Source of the DNA: Candidatus Ruthturnera sp. Tsphm01
Lineage (GTDB): Bacteria > Pseudomonadota > Gammaproteobacteria > PS1 > Pseudothioglobaceae
NCBI GenBank assembly: GCA_030142985.1
Contig: CP125320.1
Span: 315,639 to 379,638 of the forward strand
Direction of reading: 5' to 3'
DNA length: 64,000 bases
In this document: one piece after another, positions 18,802 through 26,493 of the stretch
Layout of the letters: each line of letters begins with the position of its first letter
Numbering within the stretch: position 1 is the stretch's first letter
Notes under the pieces: generated by a model
The model's input: the letters and a program-made list of their open reading frames with translations, nothing else
Database searches by the model: none
What the model was told of the DNA's origin: nothing
Position numbers and translations under genes: made by a program

Positions 18802-20481
18802 ATGTCAGAATCATTTGCCGAGCTATTTGAAAATAGCGCAGAACAACAAAACGTAAAAGTTGGTGCTCTTTTAATGGGGACCATTATTAGTATTAATCGT
18901 GAAAAAGCAATTATCAATGTTGGGCTTAAATCAGAGGGTTTTATCTCTTTGGACGAATTTAAAAACCCACAAGGAGAGTTAGAGATTGAAGAGGGCGATA
19001 TTGTCGAAGTTGCACTTAAATCAATTGATGACGGTTTGGGCAATACTTTGTTGTCACATACTGATGCTAAGCGTATTAAACTATGGCAATCACTTGAACT
19101 AGCAATGAACTCTAAGGAAGTTGTAACTGGCATTGTAACTGGCACTGTTAAAGGTGGTTTGACGGTTGATATTGGTGTAGTTAAGGCATTCCTACCTGGC
19201 TCATTAGTTGATATACGTCCAGTGAAAGATTTCTCATATCTAACTGGTCAAGAAATTGAAGCCATTGTTATTAAGATGGATGAAGTTAGAAACAATATTG
19301 TGATTTCTAGAAAAGCCGTATTACAAGAAGCCAACTCTGTAGACAGAGAGGCGCTACTTGAAGGTCTTGAAGAAGGTAAAGAAATTGAAGGTATTGTTAA
19401 AAACCTTGCAGATTATGGTGCGTTTGTTGATCTTGGTGGTGTTGATGGTTTGTTGCACATTACAGATATTTCTTGGCAGCGTGTTAACCACCCGTCCGAA
19501 AAATTAACAATTGGCGATAAAATTACTGTTAAAGTGCTTAACTACGATAAAGAAAAAATGCGCGTATCATTAGGACTTAAGCAGTTAACCGCTAGCCCTT
19601 GGGACAATATTTCAGACCGCTTACCTATCGGCAAGAAAGTACCAGGAACGGTTTCTAATTTAACAGACTATGGCGCATTTGTGCGTATTGAAGATGGCGT
19701 TGAAGGCTTGGTTCACGTGAGTGAAATGGATTGGACGAATGCCAATGCTCGTCCTTCTAAAATTGTTAAGTTAGGTCAAGAAGTTGAAGTGGTTGTGTTG
19801 GATATTCAGGAGTCTAATCATCGCATTTCATTATCCATGAAGCAAGCTCAAGAAAACCCTTGGGAGGCGTTTGAGGCAATACATAATAAGGGTGATAAGA
19901 TTCTTGTTAGTGTTAAATCAATCACTGACTTTGGTTTGTTTGTTGGTCTTCCAGGCGGTATTGATGGCTTGATTCACTTGGCTGATATCTCATGGGAAAA
20001 ACAATCTTCAGATCAATTGGTGTCTAGTTACTCCAAAGGACAAGAGTTGGAAGTGTCTATTTTAAATATTGATGCTGAAAAAGAGCGTATTTCTTTAGGA
20101 CTTAAGCAGCTTTCAGAAGATGATTTCATGCAATATGCATCTGCCAATAGGAAAGGTTCAATTGTTAAAGGTGTAATTATGGAAGTTGATTCACGTGGTG
20201 CAGTCATTAGTTTGGGTGAAGACATTACAGGTTATTTGAAAGCAGGGGAAATTTCAGAAGATCGTGTTGATGATGCGACTTTGATATTAAAAACTGGCGA
20301 AGAAGTAGAAGTTGCGATTGTGAATATTGATAGAAGGACTCGCAATATTTCAGTCAGTATTAAAGCTAAAAACTCAGTGGAAGAAAAGGCAGCAATGGAA
20401 GATTACAACAAACAATCTTCTGATGCAACAACTGGTTCTACATTGGGCGATTTGCTAAAAGAAGCAAAAGACAATAAGTAA
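18802..20481 (+). CDS. rpsA: 30S ribosomal protein S1
   Basis: S1 binds mRNA on the small subunit and is needed to initiate translation of messages with weak Shine-Dalgarno sequences. The 559 residues contain six S1 OB-fold repeats at about 20-90, 105-170, 190-260, 275-345, 360-430 and 445-515. Repeated landmarks are GTVSNLTDYGAFVRIEDGVE and GLLHITDISW. The N-terminal SESFAELFE matches the segment that docks on S2. The gene is followed by a hairpin (20492-20521) and then ihfB. Full length and intact. Confidence 0.98.
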   Translation: MSESFAELFENSAEQQNVKVGALLMGTIISINREKAIINVGLKSEGFISLDEFKNPQGELEIEEGDIVEVALKSIDDGLGNTLLSHTDAKRIKLWQSLELAMNSKEVVTGIVTGTVKGGLTVDIGVVKAFLPGSLVDIRPVKDFSYLTGQEIEAIVIKMDEVRNNIVISRKAVLQEANSVDREALLEGLEEGKEIEGIVKNLADYGAFVDLGGVDGLLHITDISWQRVNHPSEKLTIGDKITVKVLNYDKEKMRVSLGLKQLTASPWDNISDRLPIGKKVPGTVSNLTDYGAFVRIEDGVEGLVHVSEMDWTNANARPSKIVKLGQEVEVVVLDIQESNHRISLSMKQAQENPWEAFEAIHNKGDKILVSVKSITDFGLFVGLPGGIDGLIHLADISWEKQSSDQLVSSYSKGQELEVSILNIDAEKERISLGLKQLSEDDFMQYASANRKGSIVKGVIMEVDSRGAVISLGEDITGYLKAGEISEDRVDDATLILKTGEEVEVAIVNIDRRTRNISVSIKAKNSVEEKAAMEDYNKQSSDATTGSTLGDLLKEAKDNK

Positions 20482-20491
20482 TACTTGTTAA

Positions 20492-20521
20492 AAACAGTCA
20501 CATATTACTATGTGACTGTTT
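20492..20521 (+). terminator. Hairpin between rpsA and ihfB
   Basis: A perfect 13-bp inverted repeat (AAACAGTCACATA, loop TTAC, then its complement) begins 10 bases after the rpsA stop. The right arm ends in GTTT but there is no long U-run, so it may only attenuate transcription into ihfB rather than stop it. It ends 17 bases before the ihfB start. Confidence 0.6.
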
Positions 20522-20538
20522 CTTCCTACCTACCTATT

Positions 20539-20817
20539 ATGAAAAAGACCGATCTTATTTTAAACTTATCAGATAGTTCTGATTTATCTAAAATTGATGC
20601 CAAAATGGCAGTTGAAGTAATTTTACAAGAATTAACGCAAGGTATTGTTTCTGGCCAAGGTGTTGAAATAAGAGGTTTTGGCGGTTTTTACAAGAAACAT
20701 CGCAAGGCTCGTCAGGGTATTAACCCTAAAACTAGCGAAAGGACACAAGTAGGTGAGAAGTTTGTGCCATTTTTTAAGCCGGGTAAATTACTTAAAGAAA
20801 TCGTCAATAAAGCCTAG
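20539..20817 (+). CDS. ihfB: Integration host factor beta subunit / HU-family DNA-binding protein
   Basis: IHF bends DNA sharply and works as an alpha/beta dimer in nucleoid structure and transcription. From the ATG at 20539 the protein has 92 residues, starting MKKTDLILNL. The DNA-binding beta-arm region is RGFGGFYKKHRKARQGINPK, followed by TSERTQV, and the tail FFKPGKLLKEIVN is typical of IhfB. A longer reading frame starting TTG at 20485 would run through the hairpin and is rejected. The location after rpsA is the classic ihfB context. Choice between IhfB and HU rests mainly on that context. Confidence 0.9.
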   Translation: MKKTDLILNLSDSSDLSKIDAKMAVEVILQELTQGIVSGQGVEIRGFGGFYKKHRKARQGINPKTSERTQVGEKFVPFFKPGKLLKEIVNKA

Positions 20818-20823
20818 TTTTGA

Positions 20824-20853
20824 TTGATTTATAAAGTGTGATTAATGTATAAT
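20824..20853 (+). promoter_or_regulatory. Candidate sigma-70 promoter of tRNA-Lys
   Basis: TTGATT (20824-20829) and a perfect TATAAT (20848-20853) are separated by 18 bases, about 50 bases before the tRNA. The sequence is simply read from the DNA; activity is inferred. Confidence 0.5.
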
Positions 20854-20902
20854 TTCATTTTTTTTACGCGAAGTGTTAAAGTTTTAGAGCGTTAAACAAA
20901 TG

Positions 20903-20978
20903 GGGGCGTTAGCTCAGTTGGTAGAGCATCGGACTTTTAATCCGCTGGTCGAGCGTTCAAATCGCTCACGCCCCACCA
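20903..20978 (+). tRNA. tRNA-Lys (anticodon TTT)
   Basis: A 76-nt cloverleaf: acceptor stem GGGGCGT pairing with ACGCCCC, D arm GCTCAGTTGGTAGAGC, anticodon arm CGGA-CTTTTAA-TCCG with anticodon TTT, T arm with GTTCAAATC, discriminator A and encoded CCA. It is preceded by a good promoter and followed by a strong terminator, so it is transcribed as a single-gene unit. Its cognate synthetase gene lysS is about 3 kb upstream. Confidence 0.97.
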
Positions 20979-20984
20979 TACTTT

Positions 20985-21016
20985 AAAAAGGATTCAAAAT
21001 TATTGAATCCTTTTTT
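20985..21016 (+). terminator. Rho-independent terminator of tRNA-Lys
   Basis: AAAAGGATTCAA (20986-20997) pairs with TTGAATCCTTTT (21003-21014) around a 5-base loop, ending in a T-run. It lies a few bases after the tRNA CCA end. Confidence 0.85.
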
Positions 21017-21054
21017 GCATTAATAAAAATTAAGACATGCATTAGGAGTAAGAA

Positions 21055-21537
21055 ATGACAGTAAAAAAAGGCAAAGTGGTTGAGATGCATTACACGTTAA
21101 AAAATGATTCTGGCGATGTGGTTGATTCATCAAAAGGAAATGAGCCTATGCCCTTTATTCAGGGTTTTGGCAATATCATTCCAGGCTTAGAGAATGCACT
21201 AGAGGGTATGAAGTCAGGTGATTCTTGTGAAGTGTCAGTGAAGCCAGAAGATGCTTATGGCGTTCATCATCCAGAAGCCATTCAAGACATTTCTATGAAG
21301 GACTTGCAAGGTATTGATAATTTGACAATAGGCATGGAGTTGCAATCTAAAGACGAGCAAGGAAATCCATTTATTGTTCGTGTTAAAACCATTAATAAAG
21401 AAACAGTGACGGTTGATGCTAACCATCCTTTGGCAGGCGAAACATTGCATTTTAGTGTGAGTATTGAAAGTATAAGAGAGGCTAGTAAGGATGAACTAGC
21501 ACATGGTCATGTGCATTCTGGCTCTTGCTCTCATTAA
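21055..21537 (+). CDS. slyD: FKBP-type peptidyl-prolyl isomerase, SlyD-like
   Basis: SlyD-type enzymes isomerise X-Pro bonds and act as chaperones; some also bind nickel through a His-rich tail. The 160 residues include the isomerase part VVEMHYTLKNDSGDVVDSS and FIQGFGNIIPGLENAL. The inserted flap domain characteristic of SlyD lies at about 70-125 (VKPEDAYGVHHPEAIQ), and NHPLAGETLHFSVSI follows. The C-terminus is only modestly metal-rich (HGHVHSGSCSH), much shorter than the E. coli tail. A good ribosome site (AGGAG) precedes the ATG. Monocistronic or followed by the methyltransferase gene 21 bases later. Confidence 0.92.
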   Translation: MTVKKGKVVEMHYTLKNDSGDVVDSSKGNEPMPFIQGFGNIIPGLENALEGMKSGDSCEVSVKPEDAYGVHHPEAIQDISMKDLQGIDNLTIGMELQSKDEQGNPFIVRVKTINKETVTVDANHPLAGETLHFSVSIESIREASKDELAHGHVHSGSCSH

Positions 21538-21558
21538 GCATTTTTTCTAAATTGGTAC

Positions 21559-22194
21559 GTGGAAAGTCATTGCCCATTATGCCAATCAACTGATTTAGAA
21601 CGCTATTTTAAGAACAAAGATTCAGATTATTTTATTTGTACCCAATGTGAGTTGGTTTTCGCACCTGTTGAATATCATTTAAGCAATATTCAAGAAAAAC
21701 ATAGGTACGATTTACATCAGAACAACCCCAAAGATTTACATTATCGACAGTTTCTATCCAAAGCCTTCAATCCAGTATTAAAACACATTTCACCAAATGC
21801 TATTGGGCTTGATTTTGGTTCTGGCCCGAATCCTACACTCTCTGTTATGTTTTCAGAACGAGGATATCATGTAGATTTATTTGATAAATTTTATGCAAAC
21901 GATACTTCAATTTTTAACAATTACTATGATTTTATTACCTTGACTGAAGTGGCAGAGCATTTTGACAAGCCTGGATTTGAGTTAGATAGACTTTTTTCCA
22001 TGTTGAATGATGATGGCATCTTATCCATTATGACCAGCATGCTAAACAGTGACACTAATTTTGAATACTGGCATTATAAGAATGACCCAACGCATATCTG
22101 TTTTTTTAGCCAAACGACCATGAACTATCTTGCCAGCAAATGGGGTGCAAAGATTAGGTTTTATGGTGGTGATGTTGTTTTGTTTTTTAAATAA
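21559..22194 (+). CDS. Class I SAM-dependent methyltransferase with N-terminal zinc ribbon
   Basis: The 211-residue protein has an N-terminal CPLCQS ... CTQC motif (two CxxC pairs, residues 5-28) that should bind zinc. A methyltransferase fold follows, with motif I GLDFGSGPNPTLS and motif III-like TLTEVAEHFDKPGFE. The end PTHICFFSQTTMNYLASKWG resembles small-molecule methyltransferases that act after a hydrophobic loop. The start is GTG at 21559. The substrate is unknown. It lies 21 bases after slyD and is followed by IS debris, so the operon may once have been longer. Confidence 0.75.
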   Translation: MESHCPLCQSTDLERYFKNKDSDYFICTQCELVFAPVEYHLSNIQEKHRYDLHQNNPKDLHYRQFLSKAFNPVLKHISPNAIGLDFGSGPNPTLSVMFSERGYHVDLFDKFYANDTSIFNNYYDFITLTEVAEHFDKPGFELDRLFSMLNDDGILSIMTSMLNSDTNFEYWHYKNDPTHICFFSQTTMNYLASKWGAKIRFYGGDVVLFFK

Positions 22195-22269
22195 AATTCA
22201 AGTAACCAAACTTATTTAATTTAAGTATATAGTTATATATAAGAACTTAGAAAACATCTTTAACTCTAC

Positions 22270-22596
22270 TAGGAGTAGATTTAAAAAATTTCCAATTTAA
22301 TAAAATCTGTCATTTTGCTAATCATCCATAATTATGCAAAGCTTGAATTCACATCATAAGTGCAACACTCGTTAGTCGGTCAAAAGGTATACTAGCTATT
22401 CCTTTAACCTGACAAGAAAAAGGAGTGAAACATGAAAAAATATACACAATTGACCTGCTAAACAAATAGGGATACAGTCAAACTTTTATTGCTGAATCAA
22501 TAAATAGAGACAAATCAACTATTTCTAGAGAATTATCTCGCAACACTGGCAAAAAGTGTAATACCACCAAGGTCAAAGGTGGCGTAATAAGATGAT
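22270..22596 (+). mobile_element. IS30-family relic (left end and transposase N-terminus)
   Basis: The terminal motif CATAAGTGCAACACTCGTTAG lies at about 22355-22375, preceded by GAATTC as in the copy at 59.14 kb. The remnant transposase starts at 22432 with MKKYTQLTC, meets a stop, and resumes in another frame as AESINRDKSTISRELSRNTG. That is the helix-turn-helix of IS30-family transposases. The rest of the gene is missing. At 22275-22310 a decayed C-terminal end (FLN on the minus strand) is recognisable, repeating the arrangement at 1457-1568. Not active. Confidence 0.75.
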
Positions 22597-22623
22597 TGTA
22601 AACAAGTTAAACCTCTACTTTAG

Positions 22624-22779
22624 AGCTGGAGGTATTACAAAGTTAGCAAAGTATTAGATGATGGCAGTTTGTTTGATGTTCATCATATTGACCAATTTGT
22701 TTATCAAGGCTGAGGTGCTTATAGCGAATTGCATAAGCAAAATACTGAGCGTATTTTCAAGCAAATGGAATTTGAATAA
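22624..22779 (+). pseudogene. C-terminal remnant of an unrecognised gene
   Basis: One frame reads SWRYYKVSKVLDDGSLFDVH, then HIDQFVYQG, a TGA, and GAYSELHKQNTERIFKQMEF up to a stop 11 bases before the convergent rsgA end. The composition is protein-like and the only interruption is a TGA where a Trp or Gly codon is plausible. The upstream part is replaced by the IS30 relic, so an insertion-linked deletion probably removed it. I do not recognise the family. Confidence 0.4.
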
Positions 22780-22790
22780 TTAATCTTGTT

Positions 22791-23756
22791 TTATGATGAA
22801 ATTAGTGCCAAGTAAGATTGGTAGCGTTTTTGGTGAATTTTACCTGATTTGATTGCCGATTTAATCGCGCATCTTGGCTCAAAGATATGAGCACAGTTTC
22901 TGAATTTACAAGCATTAATGAGCGGTTTAAATTCTTTAAACCCATTTAAAATTTCTTGGTTGGTAAGTTCGTCTAATTGAAATTCACGAATACCTGGAGA
23001 GTCAATTAAATCACCGCCTGAAGGGATGTGATAAAGTGTAGTGTTGGTTGTTGTATGCTTGCCAAGTTTGCTTTTGATAGATATTTCATTGACACGTAAA
23101 TTTAGATTAGGTATTAACTCATTGATTAGTGAAGATTTTCCCACACCAGATTGACCTAAAAAAATATTAGCTTTGTTATTAAGCTGAGTTTTAAGTTGAT
23201 TAATATTGGTTTGCTTTTTAACACTTAAATAACTCACTGAATAGCCGATGTTTTCATACATAGAAAAATCAAATTTAATTTTTTGAATATCATTTGCTAA
23301 CTCAACCTTATTAACTACTATATTAATAGGTAATTTTGCATTTTCAGCCACTACTAAATAGCGATCAATCAATTCAAATTGATAATGTGGTTCAATGGCA
23401 ACCACCAACCACAGTTGGTTGATATTGGCAGCAATGAGTTTGTGTGCGCGATGAAGTTGATTATGGCGCTCAAGTAGGGCGGTGACAATACCTTGATTGG
23501 ATTGTGTTATCTGAAAGATGACTTGATCTCCAGCAACAGATAAGTCAATATTGCGCCTAGCAGTGCATTGATACAACTCGCCTGATTTTGCTTCGACTAA
23601 TAAGCGTTGTCCATAGCGAGTAATGACTAAGCCTGTTTGCGCTTTGTTAGAGTTAAAGGGAAGTTCTTCAAAATTTTCTAAGGCTTTATTTACTCTAGCG
23701 ATACGCTCAACTTGAATTTTTTCAAGTTGCCATTTTTGGCGGCGTGTTAGAGGCAA
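22791..23756 (-). CDS. rsgA: Ribosome small subunit-dependent GTPase A
   Basis: RsgA is a circularly permuted GTPase that helps late maturation of the 30S subunit. The 321 residues show an N-terminal OB-fold, then NKVEL (G4), GQSGVGKSSLINEL (G1) and DSPGIREF (G3). The C-terminal zinc site has the spacing CKFRNCAHIFEPRC. The only in-frame start is TTG at 23756, nine bases after the preceding cytochrome gene stop, giving MPLTRRQKWQLEKIQ; an in-frame stop lies just upstream. It should be cotranscribed with the cytochrome gene. Certain family assignment. Confidence 0.95.
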   Translation of the reverse strand: MPLTRRQKWQLEKIQVERIARVNKALENFEELPFNSNKAQTGLVITRYGQRLLVEAKSGELYQCTARRNIDLSVAGDQVIFQITQSNQGIVTALLERHNQLHRAHKLIAANINQLWLVVAIEPHYQFELIDRYLVVAENAKLPINIVVNKVELANDIQKIKFDFSMYENIGYSVSYLSVKKQTNINQLKTQLNNKANIFLGQSGVGKSSLINELIPNLNLRVNEISIKSKLGKHTTTNTTLYHIPSGGDLIDSPGIREFQLDELTNQEILNGFKEFKPLINACKFRNCAHIFEPRCAIKSAIKSGKIHQKRYQSYLALISS

Positions 23757-23765
23757 AACTGTACG

Positions 23766-24044
23766 CTATTTTTTGAACTTATAATATTCATTGTTTAAAT
23801 GATTTACAACTGATTTTTCCTCATCGGGAAACCAGTCAATGCCAAGTGCACTGACACAATTACTCACTTGGCGACGCAAATCAAAGTGGTTGTGTAAACG
23901 CGAATTGCTCTGTGTATAAAAAGCATCATCGTGTTCAATAATATGACAAGCAATACAAGATTCTTTGTGTAATTCTTTGCCATCTTCATTGGCAAAAGTA
24001 ATGCTTGATGCGATTATCATTGTGATTAGTAATAATTGGTTCAT
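23766..24044 (-). CDS. Small exported c-type cytochrome
   Basis: A 92-residue protein with a signal peptide (MNQLLLITMIIASSITFA) and one haem-binding motif CIACH (residues 31-35). Tyr, Asn, Ser and Arg-rich sequence follows, with a conserved-looking DWFPDEEKSVVNHLNNEYY tail. There is no obvious distal Met ligand in the usual place, so the second axial ligand is uncertain. It would depend on the Ccm machinery, one component of which (ccmH) is at 14740. The partners of this monohaem protein are unknown. It is located between the M48 protease and rsgA genes, all on the minus strand. Confidence 0.75.
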   Translation of the reverse strand: MNQLLLITMIIASSITFANEDGKELHKESCIACHIIEHDDAFYTQSNSRLHNHFDLRRQVSNCVSALGIDWFPDEEKSVVNHLNNEYYKFKK

Positions 24045-24079
24045 AAATTTTTCCTTTAATTGGTTTTAAAGTATGCCGT

Positions 24080-25330
24080 TTATTGTTTGTAAGCCTTAAG
24101 TTGATTAATGCGAATTGACGCACTTGGATGAGAGTCATGAAAAGCAGAGTATAAATAATCTGGTGTAAGGGTTGCAGCATTGTCTTTATATAACTTCACC
24201 AGCGAAGATACTAAATCGTCTGCATTGGTATGTTTAGCGGCAAAGGCGTCAGCTTCAAACTCATGTTTTCGTGATAGATAATTATGAATAGGTGCAATAA
24301 AAAAACTAAACACTGGCACGGTTAGTGTAAACAAAATAAGAGCTGTATGATTTGATGGATGGCTAATACCAAGCCCATGAAAAAACCAACCTTGATTAAT
24401 CAAATAACCAAGTAATGCTAAACCAAGCAAAGAAATTGTAAATGAACTAATCATCTGTTTTTTGATATGTCGATGGTGGAAATGTCCCAGTTCATGAGCA
24501 AGAATCGCTTGAACTTCATCATCATTCATGCTTTTAAGTAACGTATCAAAAAACACAATGCGTTTGTTTTTACCAATACCCGTAAAGTAGGCATTGCCAT
24601 GCGATGACCTTTTAGAACCGTCCATTACAAATATGCCATCACTTTTAAATTCTGTGCGTTTAAGCAGATTATCAATCTTGGTTTTTAACTCAACATTATC
24701 TAGCAGCTTGAATTGATTAAAAATTGGCGCAATATAAGCGGGATAAAGCCAAAACATCAATAACGAAAATCCAGTGAGAACCAGCCAAACATAAATCCAC
24801 CAATATTCACCCATAGTACCCATTAAATAAAGAATAGCATAAATTAGTGGCAAGCCAATAACCAGCATGAGCAGCGTGCCTTTGAGTAAATCCATAATAA
24901 AAGTTTTTGCATCGGTTTGATTAAATCCAAATTTTTGCTCTAATATAAAAGTCCGATATATACTAAATGGCAAATCAATCAAACTACCTAGTATCATCAG
25001 ACTCACCACAAAACCCACGCCTATGTATAAGGCGTTGTTAGTTTGCGTTTGCCAAATGTTATCTAAGTAGTCTAACCCGCCACCAAGTGTCCACAGTAGC
25101 AATATGCCCGTTGAAAATATAACTTCAAAATGATTTAATTTGAGTTTAGCCTGTGTATATTCAGCCGCCTTTTGGTGTTCTTTTAGTGTAATTTTTTTGC
25201 TAAATTCACTGGGTATTTTATTAAATGATTGGATAATTGCCTTATTTTGCCTAATGTTTAACCACAACAAGGTAATGACATAGCTAAAGGCAACTATCAG
25301 GAAGATTAGGGTAAACAAGTTAAAATCCAT
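24080..25330 (-). CDS. M48 family zinc metalloprotease (Ste24/CAAX type)
   Basis: A 416-residue multispanning membrane protease. The zinc site HELGH lies in AILAHELGHFHHRHIKK (about residue 277), and the third ligand is in RKHEFEADAFAAKH about 70 residues later. At least six hydrophobic segments flank the catalytic part. FILEQKFGFNQTDAKTFI and SHGNAYFTGIGKNKRIVFFD are typical of Ste24-like family members. In bacteria these enzymes take part in envelope protein turnover; prenylated substrates are not expected. A 35-base gap separates it from the cytochrome gene. Complete, with all catalytic residues. Confidence 0.9.
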   Translation of the reverse strand: MDFNLFTLIFLIVAFSYVITLLWLNIRQNKAIIQSFNKIPSEFSKKITLKEHQKAAEYTQAKLKLNHFEVIFSTGILLLWTLGGGLDYLDNIWQTQTNNALYIGVGFVVSLMILGSLIDLPFSIYRTFILEQKFGFNQTDAKTFIMDLLKGTLLMLVIGLPLIYAILYLMGTMGEYWWIYVWLVLTGFSLLMFWLYPAYIAPIFNQFKLLDNVELKTKIDNLLKRTEFKSDGIFVMDGSKRSSHGNAYFTGIGKNKRIVFFDTLLKSMNDDEVQAILAHELGHFHHRHIKKQMISSFTISLLGLALLGYLINQGWFFHGLGISHPSNHTALILFTLTVPVFSFFIAPIHNYLSRKHEFEADAFAAKHTNADDLVSSLVKLYKDNAATLTPDYLYSAFHDSHPSASIRINQLKAYKQ

Positions 25331-25494
25331 AATGTTTTGAGTGTGATGCAGATAAATATCGTGTTATTTTACCGTTGTTTACATTATTTCAAGATGATTT
25401 CGTGGTGTCTTTTGATAAATAAAAAAATATAATATTGGCACGATGATTTATCAAGATATAATTATTTATTTTTTTAAGAAAACTAGGATAGTAT

Positions 25495-26445
25495 ATGAGA
25501 CATGTTATTTTGTCAGTTATTGTTGCAATCTGTTTTATAAATAACGTTGCATTGGCTGTAGTAACAAAAGATTTGGCTTATCCATCGGGCAATTCGTCAG
25601 CCGAAGATATTGTCAATCAAAACTACTTTGTGAACCATTTTTATAGTTTTAATAATTACGCCATCGCTAGGCAGGGTAAAGATATTACTGCATTTATTTT
25701 AAGGTCAAAAGACTCAAACCCACTAACAATAACATTAGAGCGTTATTTAAACAATCAACCAAAATCTGCTAATGTTAATGCACAAGACTTGGCAATCTTT
25801 CGCTCAGGCAAACTTAAGGGTACGGGTATGCTGATTACTGATTTTAAAGATCAGAGTAAATCACAGTCATATGAAATTTTTATTCCATCCATTCGTAAAG
25901 TGCGTCGTTTTTCCCAGCCTGCACGCGATGATGCTTGGGGCGGTTCTGACTTTACCTTTGGGGATGTGACTTTGCGCAAACCAAAGCACGAAACTCATGA
26001 ATTATTAGGCAAAGTAACTTTCTCAGGTTGTTTAGCTATGATGAAAAATATTAAGCGTAATAAATACACACAAAATACTAAGTTTGAAGCAGATTGTTCA
26101 GTCAATGATAAAGAAGTGTATAAACTTAAATCAACCGCTAAAAACATAAATTGGTGGTATGACAACCGCATAAGTTATATTGATACCAAAACATTCGCTG
26201 ATTATCGTACAGAATATTTTAAAGACTCAAAACATATTAAAACCATTGACAGATCTTGGGTTTCAACAGGTTTGAGTGATCCACGTGCTGTTTTTTGGGG
26301 GTACTGGTATGGTAAAACACTAGCAACGGGTCATGAAACATTGGCATTTATTCCTTATGGTGTGACCAAAGTAAATCATAAATATAAGGCTAAAAATTTA
26401 TGGTCAACTCGCACTTTAAAAAGAATGCCGAAAAAAATTAAATAA
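25495..26445 (+). CDS. LolA-like outer membrane lipoprotein-sorting protein
   Basis: The 316-residue protein begins with a signal peptide (MRHVILSVIVAICFINNVALA). It belongs to the family annotated as outer-membrane lipoprotein-sorting proteins, a LolA-type half-barrel, judging by the motif IFIPSIRKVRRFSQPARDD and the following WGGSDFTFGDV. These proteins typically sit beside DUF1302 barrels and RND/MMPL exporters, and the same three genes follow one another here. It probably carries a hydrophobic ligand through the periplasm; the ligand is unknown. The gap to the barrel gene is 48 bases with a good ribosome site. Confidence 0.75.
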   Translation: MRHVILSVIVAICFINNVALAVVTKDLAYPSGNSSAEDIVNQNYFVNHFYSFNNYAIARQGKDITAFILRSKDSNPLTITLERYLNNQPKSANVNAQDLAIFRSGKLKGTGMLITDFKDQSKSQSYEIFIPSIRKVRRFSQPARDDAWGGSDFTFGDVTLRKPKHETHELLGKVTFSGCLAMMKNIKRNKYTQNTKFEADCSVNDKEVYKLKSTAKNINWWYDNRISYIDTKTFADYRTEYFKDSKHIKTIDRSWVSTGLSDPRAVFWGYWYGKTLATGHETLAFIPYGVTKVNHKYKAKNLWSTRTLKRMPKKIK

Positions 26446-26493
26446 CAAATACAGCGCTATAATATAACGCTAATAAAAAAAACAGGAGAAAAA

